A DNA stretch of 64,000 nt from JBBWZH01 sp035544115 (GTDB lineage: Bacteria > Actinomycetota > Actinomycetes > Mycobacteriales > CADCTP01): positions 8,556,001 through 8,620,000 of the forward strand of contig OY970235.1 in assembly GCA_963714145.1 (NCBI GenBank). The letters are read 5' to 3'. The notes beneath the pieces were generated by a model. The model was not told the origin of the DNA, made no database searches, and saw only the letters and a list, made by a program, of their open reading frames with translations. The position numbers and the translations under genes were made by a program. Positions 28,236 through 36,614 of this stretch are shown here, in pieces (the stretch's first letter is position 1; every line of letters begins with the position of its first letter).

Positions 28236-30797
28236 TCAGCCGCCGAGCCTGGTCAGGTAGACCTGCGGGGTGCGGTCGCGCTGGGGGCGGGTGCGGTGCC
28301 GGTCGCTGGTGAACACGACCGCGCCGGCGGCGAGGGCCGGCCAGGTGGCGTTGCCGACGCCGGTGAGCTGGCGCGGCGCGGCCCAGCCGGCCACCGGGTC
28401 GAACCGGGAGCCGAACACCTGCCAGCGCCAGTCGGTCGACCGCGAGTCGTACCAGACCGCGTGTACGGCCCCGGCGGCGTCGTGGCCCAGCCGCGGGCGC
28501 TGGCTCATCGCCGCCGGGTCGACGCCGAGCGGCTCGGCCGCCGACCAGGTGGCGCCGCCGTCGGCCGACCAGCTCGCCCGCAGCGACAGGTTCACGCCGG
28601 AGTTGGCCAGCACCTGCGTCTCCCACGCCAGCACGTACCGGCCGGCCCGGTCGACGGCGACGCTCGGGTGCCGGTCGGCGGCGGCCGGGTCGAGCCGGAC
28701 CGGCGCCGCCGGCGTCCACTGTGGACGGTCCGGGGCGCGGCGGCTGACCATGATCTGCCAGTTGTCCGGGTCGGTGTTGCCGCTCGGGGCCTGCCCGGCC
28801 GGCGGGGTGTGGCCGGTCCACAGCGGGTCCGGGTCGAGTCGGTCATCCTGCCAGGCGACCAGCACGCCGCCGGCCGGGTCGACCGCGACCGACGGGAACA
28901 GCGAGGCCGGGTAGCGCGGCGAGCGCGCGTCGTCCGGTGTGCCGGTGCTGGTGACCTTGCCCGGCGCGGAGACGTTCACCGGCGCCGGGTCGACGCCGAC
29001 CACCTGCACCCGCACGTCGAACGGGCCGCCGCTGTTGTCCGTCCACGCGACGACCGGGAACCGGCCGCGCAGCACGGTCAGCGCCGGGTGGATGGCCCGG
29101 CCGGTGCCGGCCGACAGCCGGGTCGGCGGGCCGAACCGGTGGCCACCGTCCCGGCTGTGCCGCAGGTAGATGTCCGGCCGGTGCGGGGGCCCGGCAGGCG
29201 ACTCCTGCCAGACCACCCAGACGTTCCGGCCGGCGGCGGCGACCCGCGGTGCGCGGGCCACCCCGCCCGCGGCCGACAACTCGACCGGCTCCCCGGCAGG
29301 TTCGCCGTGCTGCCCGGCAGGTTCGCCGTGCTGCCCGGCGGCTTCGCCGTGCTGCCCGGCGGCTTCGCCGTGGTGGCCGGTGGGGAGCCGCCGGTAGCGG
29401 ACCGACACCCGACCGTCGCGGTGTGCCTCGGCGACGACGTGCGCGGTCGAGCCGTCTACGGCGACGTCGGCGAACCCGGCGAAGCCGGCGCCGGCCGGGG
29501 CACCCGCGGCGGCGCCGCGCCGGCCGGCCGCCGGCAGGATCGGGAGCGCGCCATCGGGGCGGGTGACCGCGTCGGGCAGCGGGATCTCCGGCCGCGGCTC
29601 GGCCGGCGCCCCGACCGAGACGAAGATCGGCGAGGTCGCCCCGCGTAGCTGGTCGGGCAGCGTGGGATCGGCGTCGCGGCCGGAGATGTCGCCGGGGGAG
29701 CGGACCTCGGCCCGGTACCAGCCGGCACCAGCCCCCGGCGGCACCGGCAGGATGAACTCCTGCTCGTCGGCGGTCAGCGCGAACCTCGCCAGCGGCCCGG
29801 CGGCCCGGCCGGGCGCCGCGAACACGTACAGCGTCGCCCCGGACCCGCCGCAGACCCGCACCCGCAGCCGCGCCCGGGCCGGGCGCCGGTGCGGCGGCAG
29901 CACGACCTCGTCGCCGCCGATCGCCTCGAACACGCCGTCACCGTCGAGGTCCGCCTCGATCGTCACGAACGGGCCGAGCCGGCTGCGGGAGACGGTGGTG
30001 TGACCGGCCGCGATGCCGTCCAGGATCGCCCGCTCGGTCAGTTCCGCCGCGAACACCCAGGTCGTCGGCGTCCCCGGGCCGGCGATGTCCCACAGCTCCC
30101 GGAAGTGGTTGTCGCACGCGGCCACCGCGCCGAACCGGAAGCCGCGGTTCCACCGGTCCTCGGCGTAGCCGATCTCCGCGTCCGGGTCACCGGCGATGTT
30201 CCATACCTCGACCGAGTCGACGCCGACCGCGCTGGCGTTGGCGTTGGGCGTGCCGTCCGCGGCCAGCTCGCCGTCGTCCGGGTGCGCCACGGACCAGACC
30301 GCCGCCTGCGCGTGCGCGTCCCAGATGGACTGCTGTACGTGCCGGAACGCCGCCGACCCGGCCGGGTTCGCACCGTCCACAATGGAGTCAACGGCGCCGA
30401 GAACCACCGCGTGCGGCGAGCCGTTCGCTTCCTCGCCAGGGATCAGCAGCAGCCGGTCGGATGTCCACTGTGGATCCCAGTGCTGGTCGTAGGTGCGGTG
30501 GTCGGTCAGCGGCAGGAAGTCCAGCCCGACCTGCTCGGCCCGGCCGATCTGGTCACGCACCGGCAGGTTGCCCGGCAGCCGCTGCCCGGACGTCTGCCGC
30601 GGCAGGCTGCCGTCGGACGAGTGGTCGTCGTGCACGTGCGTATCACCGGCGTACCAGCGCCCCCGCGGCGGCCGGGCCCGCACCGATCCGGCCGGCTCCG
30701 ACCCGGCCGGCTCCGCAGCGGCCGCCGGCCCGGCCACCCCGCCGGCTACGACCAGCCCGCCGCCGACCACCAGGAAACGTCTCCGGCTCAACTCCAT
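28236..30797 (-). CDS. Tat-exported CehA/McbA-type PHP metallohydrolase with BNR-like domain
   Basis: This 853-residue protein starts with a textbook Tat signal (ELSRRRFLVVGGGLVVAGG). Residues about 45-270 form a PHP-type domain: WYAGDTHVHDDHSSDGSLPR, FLPLTDHRTYDQHW, IPGEEANGSPHAVVLG, SVAHPDDGEL and VEVWNIAGD. These are typical of the CehA/McbA family, which includes carbaryl hydrolase. The second half is a sialidase-like propeller: VAVDPAGGVLVAWQDDR, HPSVAVDRAGRYVLAWE and SWSADGGATWSAAEPL. A heptapeptide repeat based on GQHGEAA links the halves. It probably cleaves a phosphoester or carbamate-type bond outside the cell; the substrate is unknown. It is convergent with the preceding phosphatase and in line with the third gene of the cluster. 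Confidence 0.88.
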   Translation of the reverse strand: MELSRRRFLVVGGGLVVAGGVAGPAAAAEPAGSEPAGSVRARPPRGRWYAGDTHVHDDHSSDGSLPRQTSGQRLPGNLPVRDQIGRAEQVGLDFLPLTDHRTYDQHWDPQWTSDRLLLIPGEEANGSPHAVVLGAVDSIVDGANPAGSAAFRHVQQSIWDAHAQAAVWSVAHPDDGELAADGTPNANASAVGVDSVEVWNIAGDPDAEIGYAEDRWNRGFRFGAVAACDNHFRELWDIAGPGTPTTWVFAAELTERAILDGIAAGHTTVSRSRLGPFVTIEADLDGDGVFEAIGGDEVVLPPHRRPARARLRVRVCGGSGATLYVFAAPGRAAGPLARFALTADEQEFILPVPPGAGAGWYRAEVRSPGDISGRDADPTLPDQLRGATSPIFVSVGAPAEPRPEIPLPDAVTRPDGALPILPAAGRRGAAAGAPAGAGFAGFADVAVDGSTAHVVAEAHRDGRVSVRYRRLPTGHHGEAAGQHGEAAGQHGEPAGQHGEPAGEPVELSAAGGVARAPRVAAAGRNVWVVWQESPAGPPHRPDIYLRHSRDGGHRFGPPTRLSAGTGRAIHPALTVLRGRFPVVAWTDNSGGPFDVRVQVVGVDPAPVNVSAPGKVTSTGTPDDARSPRYPASLFPSVAVDPAGGVLVAWQDDRLDPDPLWTGHTPPAGQAPSGNTDPDNWQIMVSRRAPDRPQWTPAAPVRLDPAAADRHPSVAVDRAGRYVLAWETQVLANSGVNLSLRASWSADGGATWSAAEPLGVDPAAMSQRPRLGHDAAGAVHAVWYDSRSTDWRWQVFGSRFDPVAGWAAPRQLTGVGNATWPALAAGAVVFTSDRHRTRPQRDRTPQVYLTRLGG
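29301..29384. repeat. Four in-frame 21-bp tandem repeats
   Basis: Units at 29301-29321, 29322-29342, 29343-29363 and 29364-29384 begin TTCGCCGTGCTGCCCGGC (last unit diverged). A partial copy precedes them. On the minus strand each encodes GQHGEAA- or GQHGEPA-like heptads in the linker of the PHP hydrolase, so copy number can change without breaking the frame. Confidence 0.8.
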
Positions 30798-30894
30798 CGG
30801 GCGAGCTTCCAGTACGGCAGTGAACGCCTGGCAACGCCCGCGTAACCGCCGACCGGCGGCCCCCCGGCCCCGGCCCCCGCTCCCGGGGGGCCGG

Positions 30895-32798
30895 CTACGC
30901 GTCGACCGGGCGGGCGAGGAACTCGCTGCGGTGCAGCGGCCGGGAGGCGATCCGCACGTCCCCGATCCAGCCGTACCAGCCCTGGTCGAAGACCTCGGCG
31001 AACTGGGTGCCGCCGAGCGTGAACGGCTTGCCCACCGTGGCGATACCGGTCGAGGGTTGGCTGGGGTTGCGGGCGATCTGCGAGCCGTCGACGTAAACCA
31101 GGGTGCGCCGGCCGTCGTTCACCACGGCGAGGTGGGTCCACCGGCCGGTGGGGATCGCGTGGCTCCACGATGTCGGCTGGGCGTTCTGCACCGACGGGTA
31201 GACCGCGTACTGGACGAACCGCTCCGGCGACAGGTTGATGCTGCAGGTCGGCTCGTCCGGGGAGAAGCCGTTGGTCTTGCCGGCGTCCGAGGCCCGGCCC
31301 TGCCAGCTGAGCAGGCCCATCCAGGCGTGGTCGCCCTCGAACGGGTCCGGCAGCCGGAAGAACGCCTCGATCGTGTAGCCGGTGCGGAACTGCATCCGGT
31401 TGACCGGCGCGACCGCGCCGGCCTGCAGGATCGCGCCGCGGTCCGGGCTCTGGCCGCCGTGGAACCGCAGGCTGGCGTGCGCCGGCTGGTCGGGATGATG
31501 GTCGTCGGACCAGGTCAGCCGGGCCGCGCCGCCGTCGTGCAGGACCAGCGCGGTCAGGTCGTTGCCGTTGCCGGTCAGGTCGCGGGCCACCGTGCCGGTC
31601 GGCACCGGCGCACCCGGGGCGAAGCCCGTCGACAGCCCGGACCGGTCGAACCGCCAGTACGCCACCGTGCCGCGCGGCATGACCGCCCGGGCCGGTCGCG
31701 GCGCGGGCGGGGTGACCGGCGCGAACCCGGCGAACCGCGCGGTGAAGTCGAGCTGGACGCTGAACCGGTCGGCCGGGCCGGTCAGCTCGATCGTCTCGGC
31801 GGCCAGCTCGGCCCGCCGTTCCGGCTGCTGGTCGAGGAACCAGGGCGAGAAGGTCTCCACGTCGATCACGTTGCGGACCAGGTCGAACGAGTAGAGCCGG
31901 ATCATGCCGGCGCCGCCGTAGTAGCGGTCCTGGTAGTTGGTGATGTGCGCCTGCACCGGCGAGCCGGCCGCGTTGGTCAGAATGGTCCGGCCCGGCGGCC
32001 AGTAGTGGCCGTTGAGGGTCAGGAAGATCTGGTCGTTGTGGTTGATCAGCCGGTCCCACAGCCGGGTGCCGTTGCCGGACAGGTGCCCGGTGCCGTCGTC
32101 GTCGGCGAAGACCAGGTCGTGCGTGGTCAGGATGACCGGCAGCCGCGGGTGCGCGTCGAGCACGCCCTGCGCCCAGGCCAGGCCCCGGTCCGAGGCACGC
32201 CAGTCCAGCGCCAGCACGACCCAGTCGCGGCCACCGGCACGCAGCACGTGGTAGCTGTTGTAGCCGTCCGGGGACGCGCCGCGGAACGTCGGCATCCGCC
32301 GGTACCGGCCCGGCCCGAACGCGGCCAGGTAGGGCGTGGCGCCGCGCTGGTCATCGGTCGAGGAACGCACGTCGTGGTTGCCGGCCAGCACGCTGTACGG
32401 CAGCCCGGCGCCGTCGATGGTGCCGAACGTGTGCGCCGCCAGCGCGATCTCCGGTTCGGTGCCGTGCTCGGTGACGTCGCCGAGGTGGGTCATGAACGCG
32501 ATGTTCGCGTCGGCCGCTGGTCGCGCAGGTACTCGAACGTCGCCCGCAGCGGCGCGGGGTCGGCGCTGTCCGCGTCGAACAGGTACTGCGTGTCGGGCAG
32601 CACCGCGATCGCGAACCTCGGGCTGGCCGGGTCGAACCGGCCGGCGCCTCCCGACCGGGTGGGCCCGGCGTGCGGCCCGGCCGCCGCCGCGGTGGCCGTG
32701 CCGGCCGCGCCCGCCGCCACCGCCAGCGTCGGCACCGCCACCGCCGCCTGCAGCAGGCTGCGGCGCGGCACGCCGCGCGGTTCGCCCTGTTCGGTCAT
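30895..32798 (-). pseudogene. Tat-exported metallophosphoesterase with LamG domain, frameshifted
   Basis: The gene starts at ATG 32798 with GGAGG 5 nt upstream and a Tat-like signal (VPRRSLLQAAVAVPTLAVAA). It reads FAIAVLPDTQYLF and ATFEYLRDQR, then shifts phase at about 32515 and continues with ADANIAFMTHLGDVTEHG, SVLAGNHDV and FLTLNGHYWPPGR, a calcineurin-like phosphoesterase. After about residue 400 comes a LamG/concanavalin-like domain: YTIEAFFRLPDPF, WTHLAVVNDGRRTLVYVDGS and WYGWIGDVRIASRPL. Adding one C to the CC run at 32514-32515 restores about 634 residues. The break is in a short homopolymer, so an assembly error is likely. Role: secreted phosphoesterase bound to a surface or glycan. 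Confidence 0.83.
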
Positions 32799-33048
32799 CG
32801 TTGCCTCCAGTCGCTGGCGTACCGGTCGGCGGCAACGCTGCCGACCCGGAATGTCCCAGCGGTGCCGGCTGGCCGAACGCCGGCGGTCGCCCACCCGTCG
32901 AACCGTTCACCGGGCCGCACCGCCGCGACACCCGGCGCGGCCGGGTGTCAGCCGTGGCGCAGGCCGGCCCAGGCGACCGTGCGCCGCGGCCGGCCGGGCC
33001 AGCCGGCGGCGAGCGCCCCGGCCAGCCCTGACCGGCCGGGCCGGACGG

Positions 33049-34311
33049 TCAGGAGTCGGTGCCCGGGCCAGCCGGCCGGCTCGGCGTGTCCGCGGCCGGC
33101 TGGTCTGCCGCGGGCGGGTCGACGCCCGGCGCGTCCACGGCCGGCGGAGCCGCCGCCGGCGCGGCCGGCCCGTTGGCTCGGTTGGCGAGCAGGACGTCGG
33201 CGATGACGACCTTGATCGTCGCGGCGACCGGCAGCGCCAGCAGGGCGCCGGCGAAGCCGGCCAGCGTGCCGCCGATCAGCGAGCTGACGATCACCGCGGC
33301 CGGGGAGAGGTCGATCGAGTTCCGGTACACCCGCGGTGCCAGGACGTAGTTCTCGAACTGCTGGTACGCGATGAAGTACAGGACGACGCCGAGCCCGTAC
33401 CCGGGGCCCCTGGCCAGCCCGACCAGCACGGCGGGAATCGCCCCGGCGTACGCGCCGACCTGCGGGATGAGATCGGCCACGCCCGCCCACATGCCGAGCG
33501 GGACCGCGTACGGAACCTGGAGGGCCAGCAGCGCCGCCACCGTGGCGATCCCGCAGACCGCCGACGTGATCAGGTTGCCGGAGACGTAGCCGCCGATCTT
33601 CTCCAGCGACCGCTGCAGCAGCCGGTCGACCTGGTCGCGGCGGGCCGGCCGGGTCAGGCCGGCCACCGTGCGCCGCAGCCGGGGCAGCGCCAGCATGAAG
33701 TAGATGCTCAGGATGGCGACCGTGAACAGGTCGAAGACCCGGCCGAGCACGGTGCCGGCCAGGCCGATGACGGTGTCGAACGAGTCGCCGATCCGACCCG
33801 GCAGGTCGGTGATGAACTGCTGGGCCTTGGCCGAGACGTTGGCGTGCCGGGCCGCGTTGCCGATCCAGTCCTGCCGCGCCTGCAGGTCGGCCAGGTACCC
33901 GGGCGCGGCGTCGGCGAACTGGCGCACCTCCCGTACCAGCGGCGGTACCAGCAGCACCACGAACAGCGCCAGGAACGCGGCCAGTCCGGTGAAGATGACC
34001 GCCACCGCCCAGCCGCGTCGCAACCGGAACCGGCCCAGCCACCGCACCGGCGGATCCATGCCCACGGCCAGCACGAACGCGAGGACGACCAGCAGCAGCA
34101 CGTGCGCGACCCGGCGGGCGGCCATCACCACCGCGAGCGTCGCCACCACCACGAGCGTGGCCCGTACCCAGTACGCCATCGGCGGCCACACCGGCGCGGT
34201 CTGCGCCGGTGGCCCCGGATCGGCCCCGCCCGCGACGGTGCCGGTGTCGCCGGCCGGCCCGGTGCCGGTCATCGGGCGGCAACCCGACGTGGCGACCGGA
34301 ACCCGGGCCAT
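33049..34311 (-). CDS. AI-2E family (TqsA/PerM-like) membrane transporter
   Basis: A 420-residue membrane protein starts at ATG 34311 or 34272; neither has a clear ribosome site. Helices include WVRATLVVVATLAVVMAA, VLLLVVLAFVLAVGM and AVAVIFTGLAAFLALFVVLL, followed by a soluble helical stretch (QWIG-like region QDWIGNAARHANVSAKAQQF). The conserved C-terminal half has SGNLITSAVCGIATVAALLA, DLIPQVGAYAGAIPAVLVGL and YQQFENYVLAPRVY, diagnostic of the AI-2E transporter family. Members export small molecules or ions such as autoinducer-2 or Na+/H+, but function differs widely. A Pro/Ala-rich tail is probably disordered. It appears monocistronic. Confidence 0.9.
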   Translation of the reverse strand: MARVPVATSGCRPMTGTGPAGDTGTVAGGADPGPPAQTAPVWPPMAYWVRATLVVVATLAVVMAARRVAHVLLLVVLAFVLAVGMDPPVRWLGRFRLRRGWAVAVIFTGLAAFLALFVVLLVPPLVREVRQFADAAPGYLADLQARQDWIGNAARHANVSAKAQQFITDLPGRIGDSFDTVIGLAGTVLGRVFDLFTVAILSIYFMLALPRLRRTVAGLTRPARRDQVDRLLQRSLEKIGGYVSGNLITSAVCGIATVAALLALQVPYAVPLGMWAGVADLIPQVGAYAGAIPAVLVGLARGPGYGLGVVLYFIAYQQFENYVLAPRVYRNSIDLSPAAVIVSSLIGGTLAGFAGALLALPVAATIKVVIADVLLANRANGPAAPAAAPPAVDAPGVDPPAADQPAADTPSRPAGPGTDS

Positions 34312-34571
34312 CGCGGCGGCCCGTCGCCGCGGCCGCGCGTCCTGTCCCTAGCCACGGCGATCACCGTACGGGTGCCGGTTCGTCCGGGCATAGCGGATGC
34401 GGCGGGCCGTCACCGCCCGCTTCCGGGCGCCGCCGCCCCATCCCCGGCCGCGCCGGCACGCCCCACCCGGGGCAGCGGCCCGGCGGCGCAGCTGTCCGGC
34501 GCGGTGGCGTGGCGGTGTCGACGCCAGTGCGGATGCTCTGCTCGGCGGGTCCGGTCGCGGTGAGGAGCGGG

Positions 34572-35219
34572 TTAGCGGGCCTGGGCCAGGACGAGGGTGT
34601 GGCCGGCGTCGCCTTCGGGGATGTAGCGGTGCCACAGCGGGTGCAGGCCGGCGGTGTGGAACCACCGCAGGTAGGTCTGGGTGTCGGCGTGGTCCCAGAA
34701 CATGTCCGCGCCGAGGTAGCGCTCCACCCCGGTCCAGTCCTCGGCGCCGACGATCGCCAGGAGGTATCCGCCGGGACGAAGCCAGGCCCGGATGCGCCCG
34801 AACAGCGCCCGCTGGTCGGCGCGCGGAACGTGGATCAGCGCGTAGAACGACACCACCGCGTCGACGCTGCCGGCCTGCAGCTGCAGGGCGGCCATGTCGG
34901 CCTGGACGAAGCTGGCCCCCGGCACCAGCCGCCGGGCCCGGGCCAGTTGGACGCCGGAGAAGTCCACGCCGAGAACCCGCAGCCCGTGTCCGGTCAGCGC
35001 CCGGGTCGCCGGTATCCCGGCGCCGCAGCCGAGATCCACCACCCGCGCCGGCCGGCCCAGCAGCCCCGCCAGCTCGGCCACCCACCCGCCGTACCGGCTG
35101 ACATCCTCGGCGGCGGACGTCGCGGCCCGGCCGTCGTCGTCCCGGTACGCCAGCGAGATCGCGTCATATCCACGGCGAACCAACTGCCGCTGACCCGCCC
35201 GTACCGCACCAGCGTCCAC
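34572..35219 (-). CDS. SAM-dependent class I methyltransferase
   Basis: The 215-residue protein starts at GTG 35219 (VDAGAVRAGQRQLVRRGYD); GTG 35225 is an alternative, and longer upstream text does not look coding. SAM-binding motifs are clear: RVVDLGCGAGIPATRAL (motif I), VLGVDFSGVQLARARRL (acidic loop), FVQADMAALQLQAGSVDAVV, and SFYALIHVPRADQRALFGRI then WLRPGGYLLAIVG. It ends HTLVLAQAR. The substrate is unknown; similar small methyltransferases act on diverse metabolites. It is divergent from the leader-peptide/ABC-transporter unit, about 95 bp from that promoter. Confidence 0.88.
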   Translation of the reverse strand: MDAGAVRAGQRQLVRRGYDAISLAYRDDDGRAATSAAEDVSRYGGWVAELAGLLGRPARVVDLGCGAGIPATRALTGHGLRVLGVDFSGVQLARARRLVPGASFVQADMAALQLQAGSVDAVVSFYALIHVPRADQRALFGRIRAWLRPGGYLLAIVGAEDWTGVERYLGADMFWDHADTQTYLRWFHTAGLHPLWHRYIPEGDAGHTLVLAQAR

Positions 35220-35312
35220 ACCCACAGTCTGCCGGCACCGCCAGTGCCGGGCGGTGATGATCCAGCCGCGGGAGTCGAAAGTGGACGTCCGGCTTGGGCC
35301 GCTGCGGGGCCT

Positions 35313-35341
35313 TTGCAACCGGGCATCCGTACTCTTAGGAT
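35313..35341 (+). promoter_or_regulatory. Sigma-70-type promoter of the ABC-transporter operon
   Basis: TTGCAA (35313-35318) and TAGGAT (35336-35341) are separated by exactly 17 bp. Both fit the actinomycete housekeeping consensus. Initiation 7-9 nt after the -10 would fall at or next to ATG 35350, giving an almost leaderless leader-peptide mRNA. Confidence 0.65.
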
Positions 35342-35349
35342 TAGCCGCG

Positions 35350-35442
35350 ATGAGGCGGCCAACGGCGTTTGTTCCGGTTCGACGGCGGTACGTCGATCTA
35401 CACAGGGTTGGTAGCGCTGCCTGTCCTTTCGCGGCTGCCTGA
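35350..35442 (+). CDS. Short regulatory leader peptide (cysteine/sulfur-type uORF)
   Basis: A 30-codon open frame runs from ATG 35350 to TGA 35442. Its core, RRRYVDLHRVGSAACPF, matches the R-R/x-H/Y-V-D-L-x-R-V-x-S-A-x-C pattern of the putative leader peptides found upstream of sulfur-assimilation and related transport genes in actinobacteria. It holds a single Cys codon (TGT 35422-35424) near its end. Translation would begin without a Shine-Dalgarno, straight after the promoter at 35313-35341. In related mycobacterial cases, ribosome behaviour at Cys codons senses cysteine. Here the 187-nt spacer to the first permease gene would be the control region. The role is inferred from motif and position. 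Confidence 0.7.
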   Translation: MRRPTAFVPVRRRYVDLHRVGSAACPFAAA

Positions 35443-35629
35443 CGGGCGGGTTCCGCACTCCCCACTCATCACCGACCGTCTCCGCGGTGAGCAGATCAAG
35501 GCCTCCCTCGCTGGCGTGATCGCGCGACGGGCCGGTCGAAGCACCGGCGGCGGAGCTGCCGCCAACCACTGCTCTGTTGCCGAACTCTCCAGGTGCTGGC
35601 GGTTGGTCAGCGCGGACTAGGAAGCGCCC
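35443..35629 (+). promoter_or_regulatory. Leader region between uORF and ABC operon
   Basis: This is the 187-nt untranslated spacer. A small hairpin, GGCGGC-GGAGCT-GCCGCC, lies at 35546-35563. Further downstream, CCAACC (35562-35567) could pair with GGTTGG at about 35599-35604, close to the GTG start. Either could hide the ribosome site, but I cannot fold it reliably by eye. Confidence 0.35.
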
Positions 35630-36613
35630 GTGGCCCGGTACGTGCTGCGCAGGACAGTGGGCTGGCTGGCGATGATCGTCGTCGCGACCAACGCGACGTT
35701 CTTCCTCGCCAGCTGGTTTCTCGACCCGCGCTCGAACTACCGCCAGCTGCGGCCGGTCCGCACCGAGGAGGAGATCAGCCAGGCGCTGCGACCCTACGGT
35801 CTCGATCCGCGGCAGTCCGTGGTGCACCGGTGGTGGCACTGGCTGACGGACGTGGGGTTGCACTTCGACTGGGGTCATTCGCCGAGGGGGGCGTCGGTCA
35901 ACTCGGAGGTCGCCTACCGCATCGTCATCAGTGGCCAGCTCATCTTTGCCGGCGTCGTGTTGTCGGTGCTGCTCGGCGTGGCCCTCGGGGTCTACACCGC
36001 CAGCCGGCAGTACGGCCTCGCCGACCGCCTCAGCCAGACCCTGTCGGTCGTGCTCTACAACGTGCCGACCGCGGTCGGTGCGCTCGGGCTGGTGCTGCTC
36101 GCGGTGTGGCTCAACCAGCGGGCCGGCGGCACATTCCTGCACGTCGCCGGAGCGAGCACGCCCGGCGTCGACGGCACGGTCGACCGGCTCCTCGATCGGC
36201 TCGACCACCTCATCCTGCCGACGGTCAACCTCACCCTGCTCGGCTACGCCGGCTGGCACTTCACGCAGCGGGCGCTGCTGCTCGACACGATCAACGCCGA
36301 CTACGTGCGGACCGCGCGGGCCACCGGGCTGACCCGGGCCCAGGCGATCCGCCGGCACGCGCTGCGCTCCTCGCTGATCCCGACGGCGACCTCGGTCGCA
36401 TTCACCATCCCGGCCGTGTTCACGGGGGCGATCATCACCGAGACGGTGTTCGGGTGGGAGGGCATGGGCCGCTACTTCACCAAGACCATCAGCGAGAACG
36501 ATGTGCACGGCGCGGTCGCGGTGGCCGCGTTCGGTGCGGTGACCACCGCGGTCGGCGCCATCCTCGCCGACATCGCCACGGTCCTGCTCGACCCACGGGT
36601 ACGGGTCGACTGA
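35630..36613 (+). CDS. Oligopeptide-type ABC transporter permease (DppB-like)
   Basis: The 327-residue inner-membrane permease starts at GTG 35630 after GGAAG. The first helix (VGWLAMIVVATNATFFLASW) precedes a large extracytoplasmic loop typical of DppB/OppB. Later helices follow: IFAGVVLSVLLGVALGVYT and VVLYNVPTAVGALGLVLLAV. The EAA-type coupling loop reads YVRTARATGLTRAQAIRRHA. The protein ends with the DPRVR motif characteristic of this family. It is the first gene of a four-gene transporter operon behind a leader peptide, and 1 bp before the next permease. The substrate could be a peptide or, given the leader type, a sulfur-containing compound. Confidence 0.93.
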   Translation: MARYVLRRTVGWLAMIVVATNATFFLASWFLDPRSNYRQLRPVRTEEEISQALRPYGLDPRQSVVHRWWHWLTDVGLHFDWGHSPRGASVNSEVAYRIVISGQLIFAGVVLSVLLGVALGVYTASRQYGLADRLSQTLSVVLYNVPTAVGALGLVLLAVWLNQRAGGTFLHVAGASTPGVDGTVDRLLDRLDHLILPTVNLTLLGYAGWHFTQRALLLDTINADYVRTARATGLTRAQAIRRHALRSSLIPTATSVAFTIPAVFTGAIITETVFGWEGMGRYFTKTISENDVHGAVAVAAFGAVTTAVGAILADIATVLLDPRVRVD

Positions 36614-36614
36614 C

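Noticed and set aside
29301..29384. CRISPR-like array
   Set aside because: The repeats are contiguous 21-bp units without spacers, lie in frame within a coding gene and encode a heptapeptide repeat.
35369..35620. 83-codon plus-strand frame within the ABC operon leader
   Set aside because: The overlapping frame from ATG 35350 has the conserved leader-peptide motif and the promoter spacing; the 83-codon frame has neither.
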